Assembly (NCBI RefSeq): GCF_000379845.1
Contig: NZ_KB903779.1
Location: 1-53,179 of the forward strand
Origin: Moraxella boevrei DSM 14165
GTDB lineage: Bacteria; Pseudomonadota; Gammaproteobacteria; Pseudomonadales; Moraxellaceae
Reading direction: 5' to 3'
DNA length: 53,179 nucleotides
The notes under the pieces are model-generated. The model worked only from the letters and a program-made list of their open reading frames with translations, was not told the origin of the DNA and did not search any database. Each line of letters starts with the position of its first letter. Positions within the stretch are counted from its first letter, which is position 1. A program made the translations under genes and the position numbers. Positions 1 to 9,471 of the stretch are shown here, piece after piece.

Positions 1-268
<268 letters not shown>

Positions 269-427
269 ACCTTTATTTGTTAATTAGCGTTATTTTGGAC
301 TTTTTATTTATTTCTGTCAATACAGAAATTTATAAAACTTTAAAATGATAAAAAAAATAACGGAAATATTCTTACATTTGCCTTATAATAACCAATAATC
401 ATACTTATATTATTGAGAAGTTATTTT

Positions 428-1435
428 ATGTCAATTCATTTAGAAAATTTAAATAATGATAACCAAGACATTATCAGTCAATTTTTTAACCCAAGCGAAC
501 AAATAACCGAACGTGCAAAAGATTTTCGCACAGGCTATGTGGCGATTGTCGGTCGCCCAAATGTGGGAAAATCCACGCTGATGAATCATATTTTGGGACA
601 AAAATTGTCCATCACCAGTCGCAAACCGCAGACCACACGCCACCGTATCACGGGTATTTATACCGATGAAACCATGCAGGCGATTTTTGTGGATACCCCG
701 GGCATTCATGCCAACGAAGTACGAGCAATCAACGAGCGTATGAACCAAACTGCCACGTCCGTATTTACTGATGTGGACGTGGTGCTATTTGTGATTGACA
801 GTTTAAAATGGGTGAGTGATGATGAACTGGTGTTTTCAAAACTGCAAAACCTTGATGTGCCTGTGGTTGCGGTGATTAACAAAAGCGATACCATTAAACA
901 AAAAGGCGAGCTTTTTCCTTTATTAGAAAAACTTCACAATACAGGTATTTTTAGCGATGTTGTACCGATTTCTGCATTGCGTGGGCATAATTTGGCTGAG
1001 TTGTTAAATGTCATCAAAAAACATTTGCCAATCACAGAGCCAATCTATGACGCTGAACAAATTACCGACCGCAGTGAACGCTTTTTAGCAAGCGAAATTA
1101 TCCGTGAAAAAGTCATGCGAACGTCTGGCGATGAAATTCCGTATGATTTGACCGTGCAAATTGACACCTTCAAAGACGAACCTGCTCATCAAGACCCAAA
1201 AACAGGCAAATGGCGACGTGCCGTTACCTTTATTGATGCAACTATTTTTGTGGAAAGACGTGGACAAAAGGTAATTATCATCGGTGATAAGGGTGAAAAA
1301 ATCAAACAAATTGGCATAGACGCACGCCTTGACATGGAAAAAATGTTTGAAAAAAAGGTCATGCTTACCCTTTGGGTCAAGGTGAAAAAAGGCTGGAGCG
1401 ATGATGAAAGGGCATTGACCAGTTTGGGATACTAA
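428..1435 (+). CDS. era: GTPase Era
   Basis: Era is the essential GTPase that binds the 3' end of 16S rRNA and helps mature the 30S subunit. Visible are G1 GRPNVGKS (residues 42-49), the G2 region QTTRHRI, G3 DTPG (89-92), G4 NKSD (151-154) and a C-terminal KH domain with the IIGDKGEKIKQIG loop. At 335 aa it is longer than the usual ~300 because about 30 residues precede the G domain. The ATG at 428 is chosen over the TTG at 413 because GAGAAG lies 7 bp before it. It heads an era-recO-pdxJ cluster; a TATAAT-like box sits at 384-389. Confidence 0.95.
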   Translation: MSIHLENLNNDNQDIISQFFNPSEQITERAKDFRTGYVAIVGRPNVGKSTLMNHILGQKLSITSRKPQTTRHRITGIYTDETMQAIFVDTPGIHANEVRAINERMNQTATSVFTDVDVVLFVIDSLKWVSDDELVFSKLQNLDVPVVAVINKSDTIKQKGELFPLLEKLHNTGIFSDVVPISALRGHNLAELLNVIKKHLPITEPIYDAEQITDRSERFLASEIIREKVMRTSGDEIPYDLTVQIDTFKDEPAHQDPKTGKWRRAVTFIDATIFVERRGQKVIIIGDKGEKIKQIGIDARLDMEKMFEKKVMLTLWVKVKKGWSDDERALTSLGY

Positions 1436-1436
1436 T

Positions 1437-2225
1437 TTGCGAAACCAACCACTCACAGGCTATATCCTATACCAAAAACCCTATGGCGAAAGCCGTAGCT
1501 TGATTTATTTTTTTTCCAAAGAGTTCGGTTTGGTACATGGCGTTGGTAAAAAAAATCTGCCGCTATTTATGCCGATTTCGCTGTTTGCCACGGGTAAAAA
1601 TAGCCTAAAAACTTTTAGCCAAAGTCAACTTTTATTGACAAATAAAGCGTTGCCAATCCCACAAAATTTTGGCAAACCCATGATTATCGGCTTGTATTTA
1701 AATGAATTATTGTTAAAAATACTCGGCATTGCTAATGTAGAAGATGCCATGCCGAACGCTTGGCAACAATACGAATGCAGTTTGGTACAGATTTTTAGCG
1801 AAAACACAAATCCACATCAGCGTTGGCAATTTGCATTACGTCAATTTGAAACGGTATTGCTAGACGAGTTGGGCTATGCGATTGATTTTTCACAAGATTT
1901 CTTGCAACAATCCATCAATCCGAAAGCCAATTATTATTATGAATTAGAACAAGGTTTTGTGCCAAATTATAACCAAAATTTAAAAAAAACAAAGAATAAT
2001 CAAACGTTTATCCTTGGTAAACAGCTGATTGATTGGCAAAATTTTTTGATAAATTCATATGATTTTGATAAAAATTTATCAACTAATTTGGCAGAAATTA
2101 ATGAATTATTACGAAAAATCGGCGTGATTTATCGACAAATATTAGATAATTTATTGAATTATCAATCACTAAAAAGTCGTGAATTATGGCGACAATTAAC
2201 CATTTATCAAAAGGATTTTTCATGA
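1437..2225 (+). CDS. recO: DNA repair protein RecO
   Basis: RecO mediates loading of RecA on SSB-coated single strands in the RecFOR pathway. The 262-aa product has the family's N-terminal OB-fold opening ([31 protein letters not shown]-like) and a helical C-terminal half. It begins with a TTG only one base after the era stop; no ATG is available near the N-terminus. Its TGA overlaps the pdxJ ATG (ATGA), which suggests translational coupling. The era-recO-pdxJ order is widely conserved in gammaproteobacteria. No zinc-type cysteine cluster is evident. Confidence 0.88.
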   Translation: MRNQPLTGYILYQKPYGESRSLIYFFSKEFGLVHGVGKKNLPLFMPISLFATGKNSLKTFSQSQLLLTNKALPIPQNFGKPMIIGLYLNELLLKILGIANVEDAMPNAWQQYECSLVQIFSENTNPHQRWQFALRQFETVLLDELGYAIDFSQDFLQQSINPKANYYYELEQGFVPNYNQNLKKTKNNQTFILGKQLIDWQNFLINSYDFDKNLSTNLAEINELLRKIGVIYRQILDNLLNYQSLKSRELWRQLTIYQKDFS

Positions 2226-2956
2226 AAAATACACCACTTTTGGGCGTTAATATTGACCATATTGCCACCCTTCGCCAAGCCCGTGGCGTAGATTACCCAG
2301 ACCCTGTGGCAGGAGCATTGCTTTGCGAGCAGGCAGGGGCAGACGGCATCACGCTTCATCTGCGAGAAGACCGCCGTCATATTCAAGATAGCGATGTTTA
2401 TCGTATGGCAAAAGTTTTGACCACTCGCATGAATTTGGAAATGGCGGTAACTGATGAAATGCTTGCCATAGCTTCTGATGTTAAACCTGCATGGGTAAGC
2501 CTTGTGCCAGAAAAACGCCAAGAAATCACCACCGAAGGTGGACTTGATGTGATTGGCAATGCCGAAAAAATTGCCAATTTTATCCAAATTTTACAACAAA
2601 ATGGTACAAAAGTTTCGTTATTTATTGACCCAAATATTGAACAAATTGACAAAAGCATTGCCATCAATGCCGATGCGATTGAGATTCATACAGGGGCATA
2701 TGCGGAAGTTTTTTTAACCAATCATCGAGAAAGTATTGAAAAAGAATTGCAAAAAATCCGCCAAGCAGTTGCTTATGCCAAAGCAAAAAATCCAAATTTA
2801 CTGGTAAATGCTGGGCATGGTTTGACCCGAGAAAATGTCGCACTGATTGCCCAAATTGACGGTATTTATGAGTTAAATATTGGACACTCTATCATTGCAG
2901 ATAGCGTGTTTATGGGGCTTGAAAATGCGGTAAAAGCGATGCGACAGGCATTTTAA
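2222..2956 (+). CDS. pdxJ: Pyridoxine 5'-phosphate synthase PdxJ
   Basis: PdxJ condenses 1-deoxy-D-xylulose 5-phosphate with 3-amino-2-oxopropyl phosphate to make pyridoxine 5'-phosphate, the last ring-forming step of DXP-dependent vitamin B6 synthesis. The 244-aa TIM barrel shows [16 protein letters not shown] at the N-terminus, the [16 protein letters not shown] segment and the late [11 protein letters not shown] and ELNIGHSI phosphate-binding segments. The ATG at 2222 overlaps the recO stop and follows an AAAAGGA site; an upstream methionine (2186) lies inside recO without a ribosome site. The gene meets the pseudopilin gene tail to tail with a 4-bp overlap. Confidence 0.96.
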   Translation: MKNTPLLGVNIDHIATLRQARGVDYPDPVAGALLCEQAGADGITLHLREDRRHIQDSDVYRMAKVLTTRMNLEMAVTDEMLAIASDVKPAWVSLVPEKRQEITTEGGLDVIGNAEKIANFIQILQQNGTKVSLFIDPNIEQIDKSIAINADAIEIHTGAYAEVFLTNHRESIEKELQKIRQAVAYAKAKNPNLLVNAGHGLTRENVALIAQIDGIYELNIGHSIIADSVFMGLENAVKAMRQAF

Positions 2957-3510
2957 CAACCACTCGGTTCTTCTTGGCGGGATTTAATTTTTACCATACC
3001 TGTTTGGTTAAAAGTGACTTTAAAACTATTATCTGCGTTGTTGTCATTGGCACAATAGCGGATATTTCCCATATGCCCGATAGGGTTGCCGTTACTGGGT
3101 TTAAAGTCAATGTAGGGTTTATTTAACGCAATATTAAGCCGAACTGTACCGTATTTTAGCATGAGTGGTGTGCGTTCTTTAATGATATCCGTGCCGTTGT
3201 CAAACATATGATTGCCATTTTTATCAACAAAACTTAATAATACTGTGCCGTTGGTGGCAACACATCGATCTTGCTCATTAGCAACACAAATTGTTATCAT
3301 ATTTTGATAAATCATGGTATCTTGTTTAGCAGCACTTAAAAATGTACTGAGGGTCATTGCGATACGTTGGCTTTCAGATTGTTTAAGTTGATTTAGCACG
3401 TTCGGTACAGCGATGCTTGCCACAATGCCCATAATGATAATGGTTATCATTAATTCTAGCAAAGTAAATCCCAAATAACCGCCACGATGAAAAACAGCAC
3501 AAGAGGGCAT
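2953..3510 (-). CDS. FimT/GspH-like type IV pseudopilin
   Basis: The product is a 185-aa minor-pilin-like protein. Near the N-terminus it carries the prepilin peptidase signature [11 protein letters not shown], followed by a hydrophobic helix of about 20 residues and a polar C-terminal domain with several Cys ([15 protein letters not shown]). Such proteins are processed by PilD and prime or cap type IV pili; FimT of Moraxellaceae also helps bind DNA during uptake. The leader before the cleavage Gly is about 14 residues. AGGAAAT lies 5 bp before the ATG. It is alone here, with no other pil genes nearby. Confidence 0.82.
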   Translation of the reverse strand: MPSCAVFHRGGYLGFTLLELMITIIIMGIVASIAVPNVLNQLKQSESQRIAMTLSTFLSAAKQDTMIYQNMITICVANEQDRCVATNGTVLLSFVDKNGNHMFDNGTDIIKERTPLMLKYGTVRLNIALNKPYIDFKPSNGNPIGHMGNIRYCANDNNADNSFKVTFNQTGMVKIKSRQEEPSGC

Positions 3511-3559
3511 GAGATTTCCTTATCTATCTAAAAAATAGCCTGGAGTCGTAAAAAAGTTA

Positions 3560-3763
3560 GAACCTGTATTCACAACCTTACGCAAATTAGGATTTGTTGT
3601 GAAATTAATGGATAAAAGTTTGCTTTTGCATGAAAACTGGCGAAATCTTGCTTTTCTGCGTCAAAAACTTGCTTGATAGAATCACTATCAACCTGCGTTT
3701 TTTCCTTGAAAAGCGGGCGATTTATCGCATTTTTCATTGCAAAAATGTTATGAATACAGGTTC
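3560..3763. repeat. MITE-like inverted-repeat element, copy A
   Basis: This 204-bp element has terminal inverted repeats GAACCTGTATTCAYAAC and is flanked on both sides by TTA, a likely 3-bp target duplication. A near-identical element lies inverted at 44361-44562. About the first 150 bp (read from the 3763 end) match copy B with few substitutions, then about 30 bp differ, then the terminal repeat matches again. An internal hairpin, TTGATAG/CTATCAA, is present in both. A short open frame of about 40 codons runs through it, but no transposase is recognisable. The size and 3-bp duplication suggest mobilisation in trans by an IS5-type transposase; this is inference. Confidence 0.82.
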
Positions 3764-4173
3764 TTAAAATGATTAATAAGTTATCATACCCAAAACAAGT
3801 AGAAAAAACCACCAAAAAATCTTAAAACGTAAAAAAACGTAAAAAAAATGTAGTTTTTCGTGATAAATTCTATCAAAACACTAGCTAAAAAATTCATTCT
3901 ATATTAAAATTAGCACATACCGACAGCTGATATAGTTTGTCTATGGTGGTTATTTTTTGAACAATTCTGCTTAAATAAACTAAAAAGTAGGGATAATTTG
4001 GCAATATTGTGTCAAAAAGTAAAAAAAACAGTTGTCATTTTTATGATAACACGTTAAGCTATTAACGACTGAGGTTGTATGGTAGGCAGTTTTTAGTATT
4101 TTTAATATTATGACAACCTATCACGATAGATAGACTATCAATTGTAACTTAGACAAATCCTTTTGGAGGAATT
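3764..4173 (+). other. AT-rich leader of the porin gene
   Basis: About 410 bp without a gene separate MITE copy A from the OmpA/OprF porin. The stretch is very AT-rich with runs of A. A TTGTCA at about 4033 and TA-rich boxes near 4100-4115 could belong to a promoter, but no pair has convincing spacing. A GGAGGA ribosome site at 4165-4170 serves the porin. No RNA gene or regulatory palindrome stands out apart from a loose CTATC repeat near 4120-4140. Confidence 0.4.
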
Positions 4174-5430
4174 ATGAAAGCTTATAACAAATTAGCTTTG
4201 GCTATTTTGGCAACTGCAGCATCTGCATCTGCAAATGCTGGTGTAACGGTAACCCCACTAATTTTGGGTTATCATGTATCTAATGATATTAAAGACACTG
4301 CAAAAAAACAACGTGGCACTCTAGATACAGGCAGTACCGTTGTAACTAACGCAGGTACAAGTGAAAATGTAACCGGTCGTGGTAATGGCGTTGCATTAGA
4401 TAGCGATCTATATACAGGGGCAGGTATTGGTATCGAACTAACCCCAACCATCGCATTAGAACTTGAATACGGCGAAAAAAATACAGATGCTTATTCAAAT
4501 AAAGCATCACGTGATGCCTACGAATTCGATGCAAAACAAAAAATGTATTCTGCTAACTTCACGGTGGGCACGGAAACGTTCACTGGCTACACTAATAGCC
4601 CATTCAAACCATATGTATTAATCGGTGGTGGTGTTTCTGATATCTCTATTGAAGCTCAAAAAAAACATGGTCAAGCATCAGCGGGTCAGGAAGTTACCGA
4701 ATCTAAAGACACTATCGGTAACTTGGGTCTAGGTGCGTATTATCGTATCAACGATGCCCTAAGCTTACGTGGTGAAGCACGTGCCATTCACAACTTTGAC
4801 AACAACTGGTGGGAAGGCATGGCATTGGCTGGCTTGAATGTTGTTTTAGGCGGCCACTTAGCACCAGCAGCAGCAATCGTTGAGCCAACTCCTGTACCAA
4901 CTGGTCCAGTAGTAATTGATACTGTTGATGGTGACGACGACCAAGACGGCGTATTGAACAGTGTTGATGCTTGCCCAGGCACACCATTAAACGTTGTGGT
5001 TGATGCAACTGGTTGCCCAGCAAAACAAGTAATTGATGACCAATTACGTATGGAATTGCGTGTATTCTTTGACAATGACAAAACCATTATCAAAGACCAA
5101 TACAAACCAGAAATCCAAAAAGTTGCAGAGAAAATGAACGAATATCCAAATGCAACAGCTGCGATTGAAGGTCACGCCTCTAAAAATACGAAACGTTCAA
5201 GTGCAAAATATAACCAACGTCTATCCGAAGCTCGTGCAAACGCTGTGAAAGGCGTATTAGTTAACCAATTCGGTATCAACCCAGCACGTATCAGCACTGT
5301 CGGTTATGGTTTTGACCGTCCAATCGCTGACAATGCGACTAAAGAAGGTCAAGCAATGAACCGTCGTGTTTACGCTACTATCTCTGGTAACAAAACACAA
5401 ACCGTAACTCAGACTAAAGATATGAACTAA
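4174..5430 (+). CDS. OmpA/OprF-family outer membrane porin
   Basis: This 418-aa protein has a signal peptide ending at ASANA (residue 22) and an N-terminal beta-barrel region rich in alternating aromatic and polar residues. A calcium-type TSP3 linker (DGDDDQDGVLNSVDACPGTP, about 250-270) follows, then a C-terminal OmpA peptidoglycan-binding domain (FFDNDKTII...IEGHASKNTKRSSAKYNQRLSEARA...NRRV). The layout matches Pseudomonas OprF and Moraxella OmpCD. It should tie the outer membrane to peptidoglycan and form a slow porin. A strong GGAGGA site precedes the ATG and a strong terminator follows, so it is transcribed alone. The exact orthology to OmpCD is inferred. Confidence 0.85.
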   Translation: MKAYNKLALAILATAASASANAGVTVTPLILGYHVSNDIKDTAKKQRGTLDTGSTVVTNAGTSENVTGRGNGVALDSDLYTGAGIGIELTPTIALELEYGEKNTDAYSNKASRDAYEFDAKQKMYSANFTVGTETFTGYTNSPFKPYVLIGGGVSDISIEAQKKHGQASAGQEVTESKDTIGNLGLGAYYRINDALSLRGEARAIHNFDNNWWEGMALAGLNVVLGGHLAPAAAIVEPTPVPTGPVVIDTVDGDDDQDGVLNSVDACPGTPLNVVVDATGCPAKQVIDDQLRMELRVFFDNDKTIIKDQYKPEIQKVAEKMNEYPNATAAIEGHASKNTKRSSAKYNQRLSEARANAVKGVLVNQFGINPARISTVGYGFDRPIADNATKEGQAMNRRVYATISGNKTQTVTQTKDMN

Positions 5431-5446
5431 TTCTTAGTTTGATTAC

Positions 5447-5482
5447 AAAAAAAGCTATCCAAAACTTGGGTAGCTTTTTTGT
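5447..5482 (+). terminator. Rho-independent terminator of the porin gene
   Basis: AAAAAAGCTA and TAGCTTTTTT form a hairpin with inner CC/GG pairs and a short AAAACTT loop, ending in a T run, 16 bp after the porin stop codon. Confidence 0.85.
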
Positions 5483-5546
5483 ATTTTTAGTTTTATCTTA
5501 AATATTGAACAGTTTAGAATTTTTATCAAAAATTTTTTTATAAAAA

Positions 5547-5555
5547 TGTTATAAT
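5547..5555 (+). promoter_or_regulatory. Extended -10 promoter of typA
   Basis: TGTTATAAT at 5547-5555 is a perfect -10 hexamer with the TGn extension, 42 bp before the typA ATG. No good -35 hexamer is visible, which is normal for extended -10 promoters. Confidence 0.6.
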
Positions 5556-5596
5556 TATCTGCTTTAATTTTCTTACCTTTTAAGAGTTATTTTTTT

Positions 5597-7435
5597 ATGT
5601 CAGATTCGATTAAAAATCTTCGCAATATTGCGATTATTGCCCACGTTGACCACGGTAAAACTACCTTGGTTGATAAACTTTTACAACAATCAGGTACTTT
5701 TGGTGAACGTGCTGCCGAAGTGGAACGTGTGATGGACTCTAACGCTTTAGAACAAGAGCGTGGCATCACCATTTTAGCTAAAAATACCGCTATCCGTTGG
5801 ACAAATCCAAAAGACGGCGAAGAATATCGCATTAACATTGTGGATACGCCCGGTCACGCTGACTTTGGTGGCGAAGTAGAGCGTGTGATGTCTATGGTGG
5901 ACTGCGTGTTGTTATTGGTGGATGCGGTGGATGGTCCAATGCCACAAACTCGTTTTGTCACTCAAAAAGCCTTTGCTCGTGGTTTAAAACCGATTGTGGT
6001 GATTAACAAGATTGATAAACCCGGTGCTAGACCTGATTGGGTGATGGACCAAGTATTTGATTTATTTGATAATTTAGGTGCGACTGATGAACAGTTGGAT
6101 TTTCCGATTGTTTATGCGTCTGCGGTAAATGGGATTGCAGGTTTGTCGCCAGATGAGATGGCAGAAAATATGCAACCGCTATTTGAAACTATCGTGAATG
6201 TGGTAGAAGCACCGCACGTGGATACCGAAGGTCCATTCCAAATGCAAATTTCAAGTTTGGATTATGACAATTTTAAAGGCTTAATCGGTATCGGTCGCAT
6301 TCAGCGTGGCTCGGTGAAAACCAACACGCCTGTAACCATTATTGACAAAGAAGGCAACAAACGCAACGGTCGTGTCTTACAAATCATGGGCTATCATGGT
6401 TTGGAACGCATTGAAGTACCATTTGCCCAAGCAGGTGATATCGTGTGTATCACAGGTATTGATGCGTTGAATATTTCAGATACGATTTGTGATCCACAAA
6501 ATGTAGAAGCATTGCCACCGCTTAGTGTGGATGAACCGACTGTTTCGATGACTTTCCAAGTAAACGACTCGCCATTTGCAGGTCGTGAAGGTAAGTTTGT
6601 AACTTCTCGTAATATCCGTGAACGTTTGGAACGTGAATTAATCCACAATGTGGCATTACGTGTGGAAGATACGGATAGCCCTGATAAATTTAAGGTTTCA
6701 GGTCGTGGTGAGTTGCATTTGTCTGTCTTGATTGAAAATATGCGTCGTGAAGGTTATGAGTTAGGCGTTTCTCGTCCAGAAGTGATTGTCAAAGAAGTGG
6801 ACGGTGTAAAACAAGAGCCATACGAAAACGTGATTTTTGACGTAGAAGAACAGCACCAAGGTGCGGTCATGGAACAAGTTGGCTTGCGTAAAGGCGAAAT
6901 GACTAACATGGAGCTTGACGGCAAAGGTCGTATCCGTATTGAAGCGGTTATTCCATCGCGTGGCTTGATTGGTTTTCGTTCAGAATTTATGACCATGACA
7001 TCAGGTACGGGTATTTTAACGTCAAGTTTTTCACATTATGGCGAACAAAAAGTTGGCGATGTTGGTGGACGTAACAACGGTGTTCTGATTTCCATGATTA
7101 CAGGCACTTGCTTGGGTTATGCATTATTTAATTTACAAGAACGTGGTAAATTGTTTGCTGGACCCGGTTTGGAAGTGTACGAGGGCATGATTGTTGGTAT
7201 CAACTCTCGTGGCGATGACATGGTGGTAAACCCAACCAAAGCCAAACAATTGACCAATATCCGTGCATCAGGTTCGGACGAAAACATCATTTTAACGCCA
7301 CCAATCAAATACACATTGGAACAAGCGTTAGAATTTATCCAAGATGATGAGCTCGTTGAAGTCACACCAAAATCTATCCGTATTCGTAAACGTTATTTGA
7401 CAGAAAATGACCGTAAACGTAACGCTCGTAAGTAA
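5597..7435 (+). CDS. typA: Ribosome-associated GTPase TypA/BipA
   Basis: TypA/BipA is a translational GTPase related to EF-G that binds 70S ribosomes under stress and cold and assists 50S assembly. The 612-aa protein has G1 AHVDHGKTT (15-23), the switch I segment [15 protein letters not shown]3 DTPGHADF, G4 NKID and the EF-G-like domains III and V. It has the BipA-specific C-terminal domain, seen around [27 protein letters not shown]. The length is typical. The ATG follows TAAGAG by about 10 bp. It stands between two terminators, so it is probably monocistronic. Confidence 0.96.
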   Translation: MSDSIKNLRNIAIIAHVDHGKTTLVDKLLQQSGTFGERAAEVERVMDSNALEQERGITILAKNTAIRWTNPKDGEEYRINIVDTPGHADFGGEVERVMSMVDCVLLLVDAVDGPMPQTRFVTQKAFARGLKPIVVINKIDKPGARPDWVMDQVFDLFDNLGATDEQLDFPIVYASAVNGIAGLSPDEMAENMQPLFETIVNVVEAPHVDTEGPFQMQISSLDYDNFKGLIGIGRIQRGSVKTNTPVTIIDKEGNKRNGRVLQIMGYHGLERIEVPFAQAGDIVCITGIDALNISDTICDPQNVEALPPLSVDEPTVSMTFQVNDSPFAGREGKFVTSRNIRERLERELIHNVALRVEDTDSPDKFKVSGRGELHLSVLIENMRREGYELGVSRPEVIVKEVDGVKQEPYENVIFDVEEQHQGAVMEQVGLRKGEMTNMELDGKGRIRIEAVIPSRGLIGFRSEFMTMTSGTGILTSSFSHYGEQKVGDVGGRNNGVLISMITGTCLGYALFNLQERGKLFAGPGLEVYEGMIVGINSRGDDMVVNPTKAKQLTNIRASGSDENIILTPPIKYTLEQALEFIQDDELVEVTPKSIRIRKRYLTENDRKRNARK

Positions 7436-7496
7436 TTTTATTAAATTTAATTAATCAGTGTATTTAATTTTAGATAAAATCTTTACGAAAAATTAC

Positions 7497-7530
7497 AAAA
7501 AGTCTATCAAGAGAATAGGCTTTTTGTTTT
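7497..7530 (+). terminator. Rho-independent terminator of typA
   Basis: AAAAAGTCTAT and ATAGGCTTTTT form a stem with a 7-nt loop followed by TTTTGTTTT, about 60 bp after the typA stop. A further short stem AAAACCTT/AAGGTTTT lies at 7570-7594. Confidence 0.75.
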
Positions 7531-7625
7531 ACGATACGCAACGCAAAAATACGTTTAAATTTTTTAATTAAAACCTTGCTAATGATAAGGTTTTATAAAA
7601 ATTTAAATTTCTAATATTGAATAAA

Positions 7626-7665
7626 AGCTTTTTTAGGGTCCATGAATACTTGAACCCAAAAAGCT
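7626..7665 (+). repeat. Leader hairpin upstream of mscL
   Basis: AGCTTTTTTAGGGT and ACCCAAAAAGCT pair around a loop of about 13 nt. The 3' arm ends just 8 bp before the AAGGA ribosome site of mscL. It lacks a downstream T run on the plus strand, so it is more likely part of the mscL leader than a terminator. Confidence 0.5.
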
Positions 7666-7686
7666 AAAAAATTAAGGACTCATCTT

Positions 7687-8118
7687 ATGAGTATGATGCA
7701 AGAATTTAAAGATTTTGCGGTAAAAGGCAACGTGATGGACTTAGCAGTCGGTGTGATTATCGGCGGTGCATTCGGTAAAATTACCACATCTTTGGTAGAA
7801 GATGTGATTATGCCTATCGTTTCGGCGATTATGGGTGGCAAAATTGACTTTAGCAATATGTTTATTGTGCTTGGCGACGTGCCAGCAGGTACAGCGATGA
7901 CTTACACGGCGTTAAAAGAAGCGGGCGTGCCTGTGCTTGCTTACGGTAACTTTATCACCATTTTGATTAACTTTATCATTTTGGCGTTTATCGTCTTTAT
8001 GTTGGTGAAAGGCATGAATAAAATGCGTAAAGAAGCGAAAGCCGAGCCAGAAGCACCAGCAGAACCGACAGAAGAAGTACTGTTACTGCGTGAAATCAGT
8101 GCAAAATTGAGTAAATAA
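7687..8118 (+). CDS. mscL: Large-conductance mechanosensitive channel MscL
   Basis: MscL is a homopentameric inner-membrane pore that opens under membrane tension and releases solutes during hypo-osmotic shock. The 143-aa protein begins with the N-terminal amphipathic helix and TM1 ([29 protein letters not shown]) with its conserved glycines. A periplasmic loop follows, then TM2 ([24 protein letters not shown]) and the cytoplasmic bundle ending [12 protein letters not shown]. Length and motifs are typical. The ATG lies 9 bp after AGGA. A terminator follows, so it is its own transcription unit. Confidence 0.96.
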   Translation: MSMMQEFKDFAVKGNVMDLAVGVIIGGAFGKITTSLVEDVIMPIVSAIMGGKIDFSNMFIVLGDVPAGTAMTYTALKEAGVPVLAYGNFITILINFIILAFIVFMLVKGMNKMRKEAKAEPEAPAEPTEEVLLLREISAKLSK

Positions 8119-8149
8119 TTTAATTGTTTGTTTAAGTATTTTAAAATTT

Positions 8150-8176
8150 CTTAATCGTCTGATTAGGGCTTTTTTG
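8150..8176 (+). terminator. Terminator of mscL
   Basis: CTTAATC and GATTAGG form a short stem around GTCT, followed by GCTTTTTTG. It lies about 30 bp after the mscL stop. The 230 bp up to the kinase gene hold nothing else that is convincing. Confidence 0.6.
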
Positions 8177-8350
8177 TTAAATGTCAAAAACTTTGAGGAT
8201 TGATAATTTATACCTAAATACAAGGCATGACACGTTGGCTTGGACGCATGCTAACGGTTCAGTGAAAGCGATTAGCGATATCGTACAAGGAAAATGCTTG
8301 AAATTAACTTTGACTTTGTTGGGATTGATTAGTTTTTTATCAAAAATTTG

Positions 8351-9358
8351 TTATTCTTTTGGGAAAATAATATTAAGCGTTGAACCTTTGCCAACTTTGG
8401 ATTGAATGTCAAGTTTGGCATTATGCTGATGAATGACGTGTTTGACAATCGCCAAACCTAGCCCTGTTCCGCCTGTTTCACGGCTTCGTCCACTATCCAC
8501 CCGATAAAAACGCTCGGTCAACCGCTCAATATGTGGAGTGTCAATGCCAATCCCCGTATCACTCACGCTAAAATAATAACCGTCTGTCTTTTCAAACCAA
8601 CTAATGCTGACTTCACCACCTTTGGGCGTGTATTTTATGGCATTGGTGATTAAATTGCTTAAAGCACTATTTAAAAAATCTTCATATCCCATAATGTGCT
8701 GTTGGCTGTCAATGTGCAGATGAATGAGATGTTCAAAGTTGTGATTATAAATTTGGGCATCGTCAAACAGTTGTGACAGTAATTTTGGCATATCAATCAG
8801 CGTGGGTTTTTCGCTGTTTTCGTTATTTTCAAGGCGAGCGATTAGTAGTAAGTCATTGATAATATTATTCATTCTGTCGCTTTGTTGCAACATTTGCCCA
8901 AACGCTCGTTGCCAACGCAGGTCAAGCTCAGGCTGTTGGCTAAACGTTTCCAAATAACCCATAATGACTGTGAGTGGCGTACGTAATTCGTGCGATACAT
9001 TGGCAACAAAATCTTTTCGCATGGTGTCAAGGCGGTGATGGCGTTCGCTAAGTTGTTGTTTTTCAAATTGAATTAGCTGAATTTTTTTGGCAGTTTTGTT
9101 AAAAAATGGGTTGAAACCAAATTCGCTAAATTGTTTTGGATTGTCCAAAAAACGTTGTAATCGTTTAAAATAATGAATTAATGATAAATTAAATATTAAC
9201 AATACTATCACTATACAAGCCAAATTAATCAGCCAAAATGTGGTTAAAATTTGCTGTTCATTGATTAAAATATTGATAAAAATCCCAAGAATAAAGCCAA
9301 GTATAATGCTGGCAATGAGTTTTTTTAATAAAAATTTTTGTAAGCTTTGTTTAGACAT
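8351..9358 (-). CDS. PhoR-like membrane sensor histidine kinase
   Basis: A 335-aa histidine kinase with two N-terminal membrane helices (about 14-32 and 38-60) and a short linker. It then has a HisKA domain with phospho-accepting H123 in ANVSHELRTPL and an HATPase_c domain with N box NLITNAIKYTP, G1 DTGIGID and GGTGLGLAIVKH. Overall it resembles PhoR, the phosphate sensor paired with PhoB. It is shorter than the usual ~430 aa because no PAS domain is present between the membrane segment and HisKA. No response regulator adjoins it. The ATG at 9358 is chosen because the upstream extension runs through the intergenic hairpin. Confidence 0.75.
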   Translation of the reverse strand: MSKQSLQKFLLKKLIASIILGFILGIFINILINEQQILTTFWLINLACIVIVLLIFNLSLIHYFKRLQRFLDNPKQFSEFGFNPFFNKTAKKIQLIQFEKQQLSERHHRLDTMRKDFVANVSHELRTPLTVIMGYLETFSQQPELDLRWQRAFGQMLQQSDRMNNIINDLLLIARLENNENSEKPTLIDMPKLLSQLFDDAQIYNHNFEHLIHLHIDSQQHIMGYEDFLNSALSNLITNAIKYTPKGGEVSISWFEKTDGYYFSVSDTGIGIDTPHIERLTERFYRVDSGRSRETGGTGLGLAIVKHVIHQHNAKLDIQSKVGKGSTLNIIFPKE

Positions 9359-9368
9359 ATTTGATAAA

Positions 9369-9425
9369 TTGCGAAAATAAATTGGCTTATTATAACGATT
9401 TTTTGCTACAATAAGCCAATTTTTT
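9369..9425 (+). promoter_or_regulatory. rlmH promoter overlapped by a long palindrome
   Basis: TTGCGA (9369-9374), a 16-bp spacer and TATAAC (9391-9396) form a reasonable sigma70 promoter reading toward rlmH. The same region holds a perfect 13-bp inverted repeat, AAATTGGCTTATT (9379-9391) and AATAAGCCAATTT (9410-9422), followed by a few T. The kinase gene starts divergently at 9358, so the palindrome lies between two divergent starts. Confidence 0.5.
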
Positions 9426-9471
9426 ACAAGGTTTTTATCCTTTATCATGGTTGTTAAAATTTGAGAAGAAT

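Noticed and set aside
305-335. TTTCTGT/ACAGAAA hairpin between the IS end and era as a terminator
   Set aside because: The stem is only 7 bp and AT-rich with no T run after it, so it is not convincing.
3570-3815. Reading frame through MITE copy A that resembles a frame in copy B
   Set aside because: The similarity only reflects the shared repeat. Several of the few differences between copies change the amino acid, and the frames end differently, so there is no sign of selection for a protein.
8181-8405. Open frame of 74 codons after mscL
   Set aside because: It begins next to the mscL terminator and runs antisense into the end of the kinase gene. There is no ribosome site and no recognisable protein features.
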